Below, in pieces: positions 26,446-35,973 of a stretch of 64,000 nucleotides of DNA (position 1 is its first letter; every line of letters begins with the position of its first letter). Position numbers and translations under genes: made by a program. A model generated the notes under the pieces. The model was not told where the DNA came from and did no database searches. It saw only the letters and a program-made list of their open reading frames with translations. The stretch is from Ascidiimonas meishanensis (GTDB lineage Bacteria; Bacteroidota; Bacteroidia; Flavobacteriales; Flavobacteriaceae): assembly GCF_037782385.1 (NCBI RefSeq), contig NZ_JBBEXD010000007.1, forward strand, positions 62,001-126,000, in the 5' to 3' direction.

Positions 26446-26781
26446 TTACCGATTCATAAATAAATATAGGGCAAAAAAAGCTATTAAAATAAATAGAATC
26501 ACAAAGGTTGTGCTATTTGATTTAGATTCCATGAAATGGGAACCTTTATTTGGTCTTAAAGCCATCTTTTTTTTGGAGGAAGCTGAAGTAAAGCTTTGGT
26601 TTTTACCTTCATCATAAAAATCAGGATTTCTATCTAAATTATCAGCAATGTCTTTACTTATTTTTAGCCCTAAATTTGTTTGGTCTCTAATGTATTTGAT
26701 GGCTTGAATTTTTTTACCTTTTCTTAATAGCATCAAAAGTTTTGATTTGTCTAATTGATTTTCGTTTATTTTAATATACAT
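26446..26781 (-). CDS. L7/L12 C-terminal-like domain protein with a membrane anchor
   Basis: A 111-residue protein. Residues 12-50 (MLLRKGKKIQAIKYIRDQTN, then LGLKISKDIADNL) match the alpha-alpha fold of the ribosomal L7/L12 C-terminal domain, including the GKK-IQAIKxxR-xxxxGLKxSKD pattern. A polar linker follows, then one transmembrane helix at about 89-108 (TTFVILFILIAFFALYLFM) and the end NR. It is therefore a membrane-tethered relative of the L12 stalk tip, probably C-tail anchored with the domain in the cytoplasm. Not a ribosomal protein. Role unknown; a protein-protein docking module is a guess. Confidence 0.72.
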   Translation of the reverse strand: MYIKINENQLDKSKLLMLLRKGKKIQAIKYIRDQTNLGLKISKDIADNLDRNPDFYDEGKNQSFTSASSKKKMALRPNKGSHFMESKSNSTTFVILFILIAFFALYLFMNR

Positions 26782-26914
26782 ATCTTTTTTTTTGTCAATT
26801 GCTATCGGTAAAGAAGTAACTGAAGTTAATTTAACTTATTTGACGATTGTTAGAAAGGTAAAAAAGACTTCTAGTTTTTAAAGCTAAATGCCTTGTTGTT
26901 TTATTCGGTATAAA

Positions 26915-27598
26915 TTACACTTTTTTAAGTGCTAATCTTAATTTGATAATATCTGAGATATGCGTATACATAACCATTGGTACAATTGCAGCAGGTAATA
27001 AAATGAATGGAAAATAACTAATTGCTCTGTTAGGTTGTTTGACACCAAATTGTTGAAAGGGTAAATCACTAGATAGCAATGCAATGGTTAATATGGTAGT
27101 TACCATTATGAGTCCTACAACATTAAATAGCAATAATAATTGGTTACTTAATTTTCCTTTCCAGTAAAGCAAACCAATGATAGGTGCTATGAGGCCCACT
27201 AAAATATCAAAATTAAGTCCTTCAAAGGTCATAATTTGCGGAATCATATGATAGGAAAAGAGATAGAACAATACAATTTCAACCGGAAACCTCACACTGT
27301 GCAGGAGAGTGCTGTAAAGAAGATTTCTATTTTTCATTATCCAACTAAAATTTCTGGGTAAACAACCAAAAATAATGAAGAGGGTAGTAGGTAAAAAGAT
27401 CAAAATAAATCTTGGTGGAATAGTGCTTGTATTTCTATAAAAGCCCTTATAAGCTGCTATAGATTGCAGGACACTCCAAATTAGAATAATTAAAGTAATT
27501 AAGGTGGGCTTATTATTTGAAAAATGAAAAAAAGCGAGTGTGCTTAAGAAGGTGAGTACAAAAAGTAATTCAATCCAAACAGGAAGATTTTCTATCAT
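26915..27598 (-). CDS. Hypothetical polytopic membrane protein
   Basis: A 227-residue protein with about seven hydrophobic helices spaced along its length (IELLFVLTFLSTLAFFHF, LITLIILIWSVLQSIAA, FILIFLPTTLFIIFGCL, a fourth around VEIVLFYLFSYHMIPQI, and three more). It ends in a basic LRLALKKV. No catalytic motif stands out. It resembles unassigned flavobacterial membrane proteins of about 220 residues. Monocistronic on the minus strand. Confidence 0.7.
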   Translation of the reverse strand: MIENLPVWIELLFVLTFLSTLAFFHFSNNKPTLITLIILIWSVLQSIAAYKGFYRNTSTIPPRFILIFLPTTLFIIFGCLPRNFSWIMKNRNLLYSTLLHSVRFPVEIVLFYLFSYHMIPQIMTFEGLNFDILVGLIAPIIGLLYWKGKLSNQLLLLFNVVGLIMVTTILTIALLSSDLPFQQFGVKQPNRAISYFPFILLPAAIVPMVMYTHISDIIKLRLALKKV

Positions 27599-27713
27599 AG
27601 TTTTAAATTAAAAATTTAAAATACTAAAAGCAATAGGGATTTCCTAGAGCTTCCTTACCTAAAAATATAATACCACTCATCTACTAAGGTTTGAAATTTG
27701 GTTTGTTTTTATA

Positions 27714-28508
27714 TTAAGCATCCTTATAAAAAATTAATTTTTCAATATATTGATCCATAGAATGGTCTTGCATGAACTTCTTTAAAGGTAGTTTTAATGC
27801 ATATGCAAATCTTACAAACCACCCACTATTTTTTTTAATTACCTGTTCATTTAACCAAATTTCATTTCCAACATGATGGTAGAATAGTGGGGGTGTGAAT
27901 GGAACAATATCAGAACCATTTACTACTCTAATGGTTTTACTGCTGAGGTCGTGATAATATTTTTTAAAACCTTTTAAACCTACGGCAGGTGCCCCAAAAG
28001 TTACAATTTCTACTAAATTCAAATCGGAATATTTACGATATTTCATTCTTAACCTTACCGCGAATAAAATAGCTAATGCTCCACCTAATGAATGTCCTGT
28101 GATTACTATTTTTCTGCCATTAAATAGATTATTATCTTGAATGTGTTTCCAAACCGCCTGAAGACTCTTGAGTCCGGTGGTTTTATCATCATAGTTAAGA
28201 AGGGTTCTTTGAAAACCTCTATGCACCCATATTGTTTTAAAGTTGTGCGGGTTATTTTTGAGAACAACTGGCCTAAATTTAATATTTGAAATAAACCAAT
28301 CAATAATTTCTCTGGTTCCTCTAAAGGAAATAATTACAGTATCTGCATTCCAGAATATTCGGCAAAAGCCTCTCTTATAAGATCCATGAACAATTTTCTG
28401 ATGATTGAGCACCTTTTCATTATAAGTTAGTTGATGCTGATTTATAGGACCTTGATAGGTTGCTTTACAAATTTTGGCTAATTCTATGTACCTAGAGATG
28501 TTTGACAT
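27714..28508 (-). CDS. Lipase class 3 family protein
   Basis: A 264-residue alpha/beta-hydrolase of the lipase class 3 (fungal triacylglycerol lipase-like) family. The oxyanion-hole strand is SFRGTREIIDW (62-72), the nucleophile elbow is VITGHSLGGALA (Ser140), and the acid is likely the Asp in VVNGSDIVPFTPP. The His lies in the following FYHHVGNEIWLNE segment. There is no signal peptide, so it is probably cytoplasmic, unusual for a lipase that meets external fats. Substrate could be a membrane lipid. Confidence 0.83.
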   Translation of the reverse strand: MSNISRYIELAKICKATYQGPINQHQLTYNEKVLNHQKIVHGSYKRGFCRIFWNADTVIISFRGTREIIDWFISNIKFRPVVLKNNPHNFKTIWVHRGFQRTLLNYDDKTTGLKSLQAVWKHIQDNNLFNGRKIVITGHSLGGALAILFAVRLRMKYRKYSDLNLVEIVTFGAPAVGLKGFKKYYHDLSSKTIRVVNGSDIVPFTPPLFYHHVGNEIWLNEQVIKKNSGWFVRFAYALKLPLKKFMQDHSMDQYIEKLIFYKDA

Positions 28509-28610
28509 TTAAAACTGTCTATAATAATTGAATGTTTAAAGATAGGCAAAGGTTTATCATCCCATTTTTTTAAGTGCTTAATTGCATTTTGAAATAGTGC
28601 TTGACCAAGT

Positions 28611-29045
28611 TTATTTAGACACTTTTTTTCTTGTGAGTCCGTAAATTATTTGAACGGGAACAATAATTTGACTTAAAACAATAACAAGCAGCAACACTGT
28701 AATAGCTATGGTAAGCCTATTATTAAATTCATATTTCATAAGATCTTCTGAGTAGAATTGAGATAACACCAAGACCATTAAACTGCCGCCAAAAGTCAAT
28801 ACAAAATGTAACCAACTAAGCCATTTAGACAATTTTCGATTTGTTTTCTGCAGGATCCAATATCCAAATCCTATAGCTCCAAAAAGCAGAGAAATCATCA
28901 GGGTGAAATGTGAATATGTAAATAGATAATATGTGTCGTAAAAATTAATATCTAATACCTTATTACGACTTAAAAAACCAACGGGCAATACAATTGGAAT
29001 TGCAAGTAAAAAAAATAGCTGTGGTGTTACAATACGTTTATTCAT
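28611..29045 (-). CDS. Small membrane protein resembling helix X of cytochrome oxidase subunit I
   Basis: A 144-residue protein with four membrane helices. The segment DINFYDTYYLFTYSHFTLMI (residues 32-51) resembles the haem-ligand helix of COX1 (DTYYVVAHFHYVL): DTYY is kept, and the second His, a haem a ligand in COX1, corresponds to His46. The first His is replaced by Tyr44. The rest matches a single COX1-like hairpin, too short for an oxidase. Either a degenerate descendant of COX1 or a small haem-binding protein. No oxidase genes are near. The start ATG is at 29045. Confidence 0.6.
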   Translation of the reverse strand: MNKRIVTPQLFFLLAIPIVLPVGFLSRNKVLDINFYDTYYLFTYSHFTLMISLLFGAIGFGYWILQKTNRKLSKWLSWLHFVLTFGGSLMVLVLSQFYSEDLMKYEFNNRLTIAITVLLLVIVLSQIIVPVQIIYGLTRKKVSK

Positions 29046-29113
29046 TTAGTTTATATATGAGACTTTTGTATAACTTCGTTAGAGCCTTTAGGACTATCAA
29101 TTTATTGAGATGT

Positions 29114-29629
29114 TTAATTCTTTTTGTTAAATCCATAAATAGTGGTGTGCATACCTGCGATTTTCCATTGACCATTTTCCTTCTCCATAAGCCTTGTTTC
29201 TCGTTTTAGACCTCTTAATGAATCCTGTTGCTCAAAACTTACCCATGCACCATTTTCATAAAGGCGGACATCAATATCATGAACTAATGTTGGGATAGGT
29301 TCTGGCTCTGGATGCTTCTCAATAAATGTTTTAACAAAATTACTAATCTCTTGCCAACCAATAGACTCTGTAGAACTATTGTCTACAAAGTTTATATATG
29401 TTTTTGTGATGGTTGAATCATGAACCCATTTTTCTTTCCAGCTTTCGTAGTCTCTTTGAAATGCAGCTTTGGTTTCGTTATTTAATGTTTCAATAATAGC
29501 ATTTTTTTCTTTTTCAAAATTCGCAGAACTATTTGCCAGATCGTTTGTTTTATTTTCAATGGTTTTGTTACAACTTACGCCGAATAGCAAAGTTGAGAAT
29601 ACAAAAAACAATAGTTTTTTATGGGTCAT
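29114..29629 (-). CDS. Exported NTF2-like/SnoaL-type lipoprotein
   Basis: About 171 residues, starting at the ATG that yields MTHKKLLFFVFSTLLFGVSC, a lipoprotein signal with a GVSC lipobox; two upstream in-frame ATGs would only add a polar leader. The mature part is an NTF2-like cone fold of the DUF4440/SnoaL kind: a helix (NAIIETLNNETKAAFQRDYE), the W-K-W-V-H-D segment, then strands ending REGLM-like ENGQWKIAGMHTTIYGF. Members bind or convert small hydrophobic molecules, but many have no known function. Minus-strand single gene. Confidence 0.75.
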   Translation of the reverse strand: MTHKKLLFFVFSTLLFGVSCNKTIENKTNDLANSSANFEKEKNAIIETLNNETKAAFQRDYESWKEKWVHDSTITKTYINFVDNSSTESIGWQEISNFVKTFIEKHPEPEPIPTLVHDIDVRLYENGAWVSFEQQDSLRGLKRETRLMEKENGQWKIAGMHTTIYGFNKKN

Positions 29630-29883
29630 GTTTAGTTTTTTTAGATTGTTCATGCCAGTGTTTCTCAAAATAACCAAAGATTTAGATTAAAAATAAAGGA
29701 TTCTTTAGTATCTAATTGGGTACCATAAATTAAAAGGCCTTGATTTTGAGTATTTAGTTGCTAAATTAATTCTCATTTTTGAATGCCGTTGGTTTCAATT
29801 GTATAGAACCTTTCTTTCAGGCAGCACTTGATTTCTTAGATTATAGGGGTAACATCTACCATACAAATTGTAATAAAACACTT

Positions 29884-30327
29884 TTATGTCCAACTTTGTA
29901 ACTCAATTAAATTTCCTTCTGGATCTCTGGCATAGACAAAAGTAATTTCGCCAACTCCTTCAATTTCTCTTTTTGTGATTTCTCCACAAGCTTTCCCGCC
30001 ATTTGCTTTTAGGTTTTGGAGAACTAGCTCCACGTTTTCAACTTCAAAAGCGATATGTCCAAATCCTCTTTTATTGGGAGCTACAAAATTTTGATTTTCA
30101 ATATGTTTATATTGGTATATCTCTAAAGTTGGGCCATTTTTTCCGTAACCAGGAAGTAGGAGGTGAGTACCTTCTAATTGTGCATTTTTTAAAACAGTTC
30201 CTTTTTCAAGCCATTTTCCAGATTGCTTTCTTATTGGTGGCACGATTTTACAATTAAAACTTTTCACGTAGAAAGCTGCAAGCTCTTTCCAATTAGCACT
30301 CACTATGTTGGTATGGGCAAATCTCAT
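29884..30327 (-). CDS. VOC-family (glyoxalase/bleomycin resistance-like) protein
   Basis: A 147-residue vicinal-oxygen-chelate fold protein with two beta-alpha-beta-beta-beta units: RFAHTNIVSANWKELAAFYV with the usual metal His5, and GFGHIAFEVENVELVLQNLK in the second half, ending in YARDPEGNLIELQSW (the conserved DPxGxxxEL end with the metal Glu). Substrate unknown; the fold is used for dioxygenases, lyases and antibiotic-binding proteins. Single gene. Confidence 0.87.
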   Translation of the reverse strand: MRFAHTNIVSANWKELAAFYVKSFNCKIVPPIRKQSGKWLEKGTVLKNAQLEGTHLLLPGYGKNGPTLEIYQYKHIENQNFVAPNKRGFGHIAFEVENVELVLQNLKANGGKACGEITKREIEGVGEITFVYARDPEGNLIELQSWT

Positions 30328-30454
30328 GATCGTTAATTAAATTTACGTTGGTTAAGATACTATTTAGATAGCTCCTTCATTTTCAAATAAGCAATCTCTA
30401 CAAGTTCTCTAAATTGTATTTGTCTTGTATGGTTCCATTTTTTACTTGATAGTT

Positions 30455-30925
30455 TTATGCTACTATTGTTGTTGGATGGTGACCAATTTTAAAATTAACA
30501 GAATTTGCAATAAAACACATCTTATTAGCTTCAGTATGCAATTGGTTTGCCTTGGCAATCATATTGGCATCTGTAATTTTTACATGCGGATGTAGCATTA
30601 CTTCTGTAAACTGTCCGCTTCCATTTTCTTTTTCAGTCATAACTGCGGTGGCATTGTCTACATAGGCGGTCACTATTATTTTATTTGCAGAACATAAATG
30701 TAAATACCAAAGCATATGGCAAGTGGCTATAGAAGATAGAAAAAGATCTTCAGGATTGTATTTTGATTTATCACCTAGAAATGAAGGGTCTGAAGAGGCT
30801 AAAATTTCTTGATATTTGCCTACTCCATAAATGGTATGATTTCGGCTATAAGATTTATAATTCAAGGTTCCTTCTCCTTGATTTCCTATCCATTCAACTT
30901 TTATTTTATACGGATGAGTTTTCAT
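30455..30925 (-). CDS. OsmC-family peroxiredoxin-like protein
   Basis: A 156-residue OsmC/Ohr-fold protein. It has the typical N-terminal strand KIKVEWIGNQGEGTLNY, the PSFLGDKSKYNPEDLFLSSIATCHMLWYL helix with the peroxidatic Cys (in the ATCH motif), and the second Cys in TEANKMCFIANSV. Such enzymes reduce organic hydroperoxides with thiol donors. This form belongs to the group without a C-terminal dimerisation extension. Single gene. Confidence 0.9.
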   Translation of the reverse strand: MKTHPYKIKVEWIGNQGEGTLNYKSYSRNHTIYGVGKYQEILASSDPSFLGDKSKYNPEDLFLSSIATCHMLWYLHLCSANKIIVTAYVDNATAVMTEKENGSGQFTEVMLHPHVKITDANMIAKANQLHTEANKMCFIANSVNFKIGHHPTTIVA

Positions 30926-31029
30926 TTTTTTTCAACTAAAGTTTTTCTTTTAAATTTTAGCGGATACCCTGTTTTCATGACAGAAACATTAAAGGTGCCA
31001 ACTTAAATCTAGGCAAATCTATTAGTTTT

Positions 31030-32748
31030 TTAATTTTTATTGAATAAAGAAACAGTTAGCTGTCTTATTCTTAGATCATTTCGTAGTAAATTCCAATCAA
31101 TACCTGCTTCGCCAGTCCACCAACCTTGATTTCTGTTTCCAGTAACATCAGTTCCAAAAGAATCATAAAAATTCATTAAACGCCATGCAGCGGTGCCAAC
31201 ATATCCTATGTCATCAGGTGCTTCTTCGGGCATTGAATAAATAGTAACAGTTAGCCTCATATCGAAAGGTAAGCGTATAATAGCAGTATTTTTCCATAGC
31301 TCAAGAATCATTCTCAATATTTGATCTTCTTTTGCAACATTTTCTAAAGATGGTTTATCGTTTGAGGTGATGGTTTCTACAATCCTACCATTTACTCTGG
31401 CTTCTCGCAGGTTAATACTCCACACGATTTTACCTCGTTCTCCACTAGCACTATTTACCCACCACGCCACCATACTTCTTTTTATTTCGGTAGCACTAGG
31501 TAGCCCTTCTAAGCCAGTAGTTCCTTTTACAATGAGTAGCAGATAATCTTGAATTTCCTTTTGTGATTTACCTGAAAACCGTTGTACAAATCTATCATTG
31601 GCTTTTTTAAACTTACTGCTATCAGCCATAAAGGCATCTATTTTACTCTCCCATAGGGTTACAATGGTTTGTATCTTCATGCTATTTCCTTTGTTTTTAG
31701 CATGTGCTTTAAAATGATGAAACAGTTCCATAAAAAAAGAAGCGGACAATGGATAATTTGCTGCCAGAGACTCTAATGATTCTCCGATAACCCATCCAGA
31801 TATGGTTTCGTCTAGTGAATCCAAGTCTTCGCATCTGCTTAGACCGTCTGCAAAATAACGAATCGCCCGTCTTGCTTCAATACACCATATATGGAAAGCC
31901 AATAGAAATCCAAACGCTACACAATCTCCATTAGGTGCCATTTGTGCAAAATAATTGGGTATTAAATTGATGTTAGCATCTCCATCGTCTGGGGGAAATA
32001 CAACTTTTTTTTGAGGCACCGGGAATTGTACATTTGCGGCATTCGTAACATGAATAGGATCGTCTTCAAGTAATACACTTGAAGTTGTTGCAGGTAAAGC
32101 CCCAAGGTTAGTGATATAAAAAGGCAGCACCTCATGATCTCTATTTCGTGCATAGAAAACACCTACCTTCTGATTGCCGTTTGGATTTAATGATTCTAAT
32201 AGCTCCTCTTGATTTTCTTTTATAATGGGTAAATGAGTATATTTTAATTGCTCAATAATACCAGCACTAAAGGTTACCTGAAATCCTTCATTGGCTACAG
32301 AGCTAGTCTTTAATTTTAAGGAACTGTTTTCTACCGCTGGTAACTGAACAATATAATTAGCTACCCAATTTACAATCCTATTTTTTTGAGTATGATGGTA
32401 GCTTGGAGAGATAGAATGTAACTTAAAATAATCGGCATTAAACATTCTTTTTACCCCTTCTGGTAGGCGACCCATTTCTGCTAATTGTGCAATATTTTGC
32501 GAAATAGTATTCATTAAGTTGAGAAGTTGCTGTTTAGCATCTTCTTCAGATTGAGGTACGCTCCCAAGAGCACTGGTTTTGGATAAGCTATACTGAAAAT
32601 GCCCAGTAATAGGGTTTATTATAAAACTAGACTCTTTCTTTTTTACTTTTAAACCATTCAATAAAATTAAATGAAGGGTTTGGGAAAAGTTTTGAATTAG
32701 TTCTGGAGCAATACTCTGGTATGTGTATACTTTATAATTGTTTGTCAT
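31030..32748 (-). CDS. 572-residue protein of unknown function, second gene of a two-gene operon
   Basis: A cytoplasm-like protein with no signal peptide or membrane helix. I recognise no family. It has an N-terminal alpha-beta part (AELIQNFSQTLHLILLNGLK), strands around residues 195-220 (VGVFYARNRDHEVLPFYITN), a Pro-rich stretch near 240-260 (FPVPQKKVVFPPDDGDA), and a helical middle opening with NGDCVAFGFLLAFHIWCIEA (272-291). Five Trp residues cluster in the last 160 residues (WWVNSASGERGKIVW, GWWTGEAGIDWNLL). The start is 9 bases after the stop of the 1046-residue gene, so the two are co-transcribed and likely act together. Confidence 0.7.
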   Translation of the reverse strand: MTNNYKVYTYQSIAPELIQNFSQTLHLILLNGLKVKKKESSFIINPITGHFQYSLSKTSALGSVPQSEEDAKQQLLNLMNTISQNIAQLAEMGRLPEGVKRMFNADYFKLHSISPSYHHTQKNRIVNWVANYIVQLPAVENSSLKLKTSSVANEGFQVTFSAGIIEQLKYTHLPIIKENQEELLESLNPNGNQKVGVFYARNRDHEVLPFYITNLGALPATTSSVLLEDDPIHVTNAANVQFPVPQKKVVFPPDDGDANINLIPNYFAQMAPNGDCVAFGFLLAFHIWCIEARRAIRYFADGLSRCEDLDSLDETISGWVIGESLESLAANYPLSASFFMELFHHFKAHAKNKGNSMKIQTIVTLWESKIDAFMADSSKFKKANDRFVQRFSGKSQKEIQDYLLLIVKGTTGLEGLPSATEIKRSMVAWWVNSASGERGKIVWSINLREARVNGRIVETITSNDKPSLENVAKEDQILRMILELWKNTAIIRLPFDMRLTVTIYSMPEEAPDDIGYVGTAAWRLMNFYDSFGTDVTGNRNQGWWTGEAGIDWNLLRNDLRIRQLTVSLFNKN

Positions 32749-32757
32749 ACCAGTATC

Positions 32758-35700
32758 TTATTCGCAAGGTTCGTCACAGCTACATTCACCTTGAGCACAG
32801 TCGCAATTAAGTTTAAAACAAGGAAGTCCGGTTGCATTTAAACCACCATCTTGTTGCTGTAAAATAACCAGTTTTGTAGGTAATTTTATATTCCAGCAAG
32901 CTTCAGTTTCGGGGGTTGCATTTGGATCTGTATTGATATTCTCCAGAAAATTATGAAGATTCTCGGTGAGAGGTACTTCTTCTCCGTACCACATTTTACC
33001 TGTATTTAAATAGTAGGCAAATAATTTTTCAAAACCGGGACGCACAGGCACTACAATATTACTGCTACCTGCTTTTAAGAAATGTTCAAAAAGCGGATCG
33101 TTATCTTCTAGGTTAATTAAAGTTTTCCATTTAGAATGGTTTGCCCAGAAATAGGGATGAAATTTATAAGTCATATTTTCCCACTCAAAGCACTCTTCCA
33201 TAAAAGAAATATATTTTCCTACACTTGCTTGAGCAAGAGGTCTATACACCATGGGGCCATTTTTACTATCGTAGTAGGGATCATCTGGATTACTAACTAT
33301 AGGCCAGGGATTTGCATAGCTAATAATACCATTGTGAAGTTTGAATTTTTGCTGACTTAAATAGTGTTGAAGCCAAGGCATGGCATAGACACGGAGAGAT
33401 TCAATACACCCCTTCTTTAATTCTGTTTCTATATTCTTCCGGTTAGTTGATGGATTTTTCCCTTTAATTTGAATCCCTGCTGTGGCCTCAAGTTGACTTT
33501 TTGCATAGGTAGCCTCGTTGAGTTTATTTTGATAAGCGGCCATAATTGCATTATAGGTCTCTTTCTTCCAATTGTTATAGGCTTCTTCGGTACGTTTAAA
33601 ATGAATAATAATGTTCGCACCAAATGAAAGCTCTGTATTTAGAATTAATCGGTTATCATTAGGTAATTTTATATTAGCACTAAAATAAATAGGAACAGTT
33701 TCTAGAGAGTTACTAAGCAAATAGTATTTATTGATTAAGACTAAATCATCTATATTTTTATAGACAAATTTTGTTGCTCCTACAATAATAGCAAACTCTA
33801 CTTCAATATTAGGATTGTTAAACAAGGTGTTGTTATGGTCTGCTAATACATTTATGAAGCTTGGGTTATAGCCTTCAGGGATTCTGAAATCATTTTTTTC
33901 TACAAATAGCGTAGTCATTTCAGGCTTTACATTTTCGCTATAACTTTTACCTTGAGAAATATACTTCTTTGGTGGAATTTTTACATCAGCCCCATACTGT
34001 GCTGCCCATAGGTCATAATTATTTTCATTAATATCAAGAAAAGAGTTCAGCTTGTACAAAGTATCATCATCATATTGTGCAGCTACTTCACTTGGGGATA
34101 GCGGAAACTTTATTTCTTCTCCAGGATTGTTTATTTGAGTCCATTGGTAATAAGCAGAAGGTTCTATTAAATTAAATTTCACCATCATTCTCCTACCGTA
34201 GTTTACCAAACTAGCTTTGTAGATTTTATCTACCCATCTATACACGCCAACCACATTACCACTTGGGTTATCATCATTATTAATTTCATGCGTATTTTTA
34301 TCCTCAAACTCTCTTATTAGGGTAGCAGTACGCGTTTCTTTAACTTTCTTTACCATTTTGTTACGCGCACGTTCGGTTACACTTTTGGCATATTCAGTTG
34401 CTTGCCTATTAGAGTTCTCAGAAGAAGTATTATAGGAAAATCCAGCATTAGCACCTATCTGCACCACTCCGTAGTTTGCACTAACATTCATGCCCGCTTC
34501 AAAACCAAGATCTGAGGTGATAATGTTTTCGGTTTCTTTTTCCATTTCAAAACGATCTGTAGTTTGTACGTCACGTTCATTCTCCTCTGTAGTTTCTGAT
34601 TGGTAATAACTGGAGGTTTCAGATCTGGTAAACCTTCTGGTCTCTCTGGTTTTTTTTTCGCCTTGTAAGACATTTTCTATATGAGCCACTTCTCCAGGAA
34701 CATAACATTTTGTTTCTTGCTCTACCCGCTTAAAATCTCCTATCTGAATTTCTAAAAGTTGTGAAGCATCTTGATTTTTCCACCAAGAATTATACATAGA
34801 CAGAATACTTTCTTGCGCTGTAGGCTCCTTTCCTTTTTTCAGTTCAATAGTCGGTTTTTCAGGTGTATTTTCTAATTTAGGTTTGTTCTCAATTTCTACG
34901 ATAGCAGATCCTACCAGTTTAATGGTTTTATAGGCTTTAACCTTTGAAAAACTCTTTTCGTATGTTTTTCTTATTTCTTCATCAAGATAGGCTATAGCTT
35001 CTGTTACACTATTTTTTTCTTTGATAAATCCTTTTTCTTTAAGAAGTGTTTTAGTGATTTCGTTTACACGTTGCCAATCCTGTTTGTTTTCCGATATCTT
35101 GTTTTTGGTCGTATCAGAAGTATATTCTTCATTTTTTGAAATAATAGCAGCTTCTAATGGTAAACTTTGTTCTAGTTCCTCTTTAGCCTGTTCAAGGTGC
35201 ATCAAGCTATGTGTATTTTTCGTATTGAAGTTTTGTATGGGAGTACCATTTTGTTCTTCTCCAAGAGTGTCTAAGGTTTCTAAATTATCAATAGATAAGA
35301 GGATTACGATCGATTTAGGTAGAATAATACTGGCTCTTTCTAATCCATTAATACTTTCCTTATCTGTTTTTAACAATTCTTTGGCGATGGAAAATACGCG
35401 TATTACTTCAGTAAGTCTTTGTACCATTTCAGCATTTACTCCTTGCAGAATGTGGTAGAAGTAATTATCCCAGACTTGAGAATGCAGATTGGTATTTGCA
35501 GCTATATCTGCAATCGCTTGCCCTGTTAAATTTTCAAGTTTATTAGTTATATAAGTGCTTTTTTCAGTTTTAACATTTATAGACCAACTATAAAATTGAG
35601 AAAAACCAGTACATAGTTTTTCAAGAATATGAGGAGAATCTATCACCGTTTTAGAAGTGCCAAATTCTTTTAAAATATGGGTTAAGCTAGCTTTGGCTTC

Positions 35701-35898
35701 CTTTGCATTAAGACGTTCTAAGTCTTGTAGTTTTGAATATAAATTAGAACTAACCTCTTTAGTTACGTATTGGTCATAGAAAATATGATGTTGGCCAATT
35801 GTGTTTGTAGGCGTACTCGCTTGACGTACATTAACAAATCTAAATAATTCAGATTTGATGTGATCTGATTTTGTGTGAAAATTCAGTTTATCTTTCAT
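32758..35898 (-). CDS. 1046-residue protein of unknown function, possible beta-hairpin insertion module
   Basis: First gene of the operon; not recognised. No signal peptide. Residues 1-330 are mainly helical. Near 386-425 is YVPGEVAHIENVLQGEKKTR, a basic strand-and-turn block. Residues 455-530 form a candidate amphipathic beta region: acidic helix ERDVQTTDRFEMEKETENII, then alternating DLGFEAGMNVSANYGVVQIG, then helix TERARNKMVKKVKETR. Such small-residue alternation is seen in pore-forming hairpins. A strand-rich part follows (VVGVYRWVDKIYKASLVNYG), and the tail has a Cys cluster in its last 20 residues (C-x-L-N-C-D-C-A-Q-G-E-C-S-C-D-E-P-C) resembling a metal knot. A -7 element lies 76 bases upstream. 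Confidence 0.7.
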   Translation of the reverse strand: MKDKLNFHTKSDHIKSELFRFVNVRQASTPTNTIGQHHIFYDQYVTKEVSSNLYSKLQDLERLNAKEAKASLTHILKEFGTSKTVIDSPHILEKLCTGFSQFYSWSINVKTEKSTYITNKLENLTGQAIADIAANTNLHSQVWDNYFYHILQGVNAEMVQRLTEVIRVFSIAKELLKTDKESINGLERASIILPKSIVILLSIDNLETLDTLGEEQNGTPIQNFNTKNTHSLMHLEQAKEELEQSLPLEAAIISKNEEYTSDTTKNKISENKQDWQRVNEITKTLLKEKGFIKEKNSVTEAIAYLDEEIRKTYEKSFSKVKAYKTIKLVGSAIVEIENKPKLENTPEKPTIELKKGKEPTAQESILSMYNSWWKNQDASQLLEIQIGDFKRVEQETKCYVPGEVAHIENVLQGEKKTRETRRFTRSETSSYYQSETTEENERDVQTTDRFEMEKETENIITSDLGFEAGMNVSANYGVVQIGANAGFSYNTSSENSNRQATEYAKSVTERARNKMVKKVKETRTATLIREFEDKNTHEINNDDNPSGNVVGVYRWVDKIYKASLVNYGRRMMVKFNLIEPSAYYQWTQINNPGEEIKFPLSPSEVAAQYDDDTLYKLNSFLDINENNYDLWAAQYGADVKIPPKKYISQGKSYSENVKPEMTTLFVEKNDFRIPEGYNPSFINVLADHNNTLFNNPNIEVEFAIIVGATKFVYKNIDDLVLINKYYLLSNSLETVPIYFSANIKLPNDNRLILNTELSFGANIIIHFKRTEEAYNNWKKETYNAIMAAYQNKLNEATYAKSQLEATAGIQIKGKNPSTNRKNIETELKKGCIESLRVYAMPWLQHYLSQQKFKLHNGIISYANPWPIVSNPDDPYYDSKNGPMVYRPLAQASVGKYISFMEECFEWENMTYKFHPYFWANHSKWKTLINLEDNDPLFEHFLKAGSSNIVVPVRPGFEKLFAYYLNTGKMWYGEEVPLTENLHNFLENINTDPNATPETEACWNIKLPTKLVILQQQDGGLNATGLPCFKLNCDCAQGECSCDEPCE

Positions 35899-35973
35899 TT
35901 CTTAAGTAAAATTTGGAATAATTAATAAGGTTGTTAGGTAGTTTACACCTTAATTATAAGGTACTATTGCAGT

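Noticed and set aside
35021..35458. Plus-strand frame of 145 codons antisense to the 1046-residue gene
   Set aside because: Ser-, Ile- and Leu-rich antisense frame with no motif, inside a longer and better frame.
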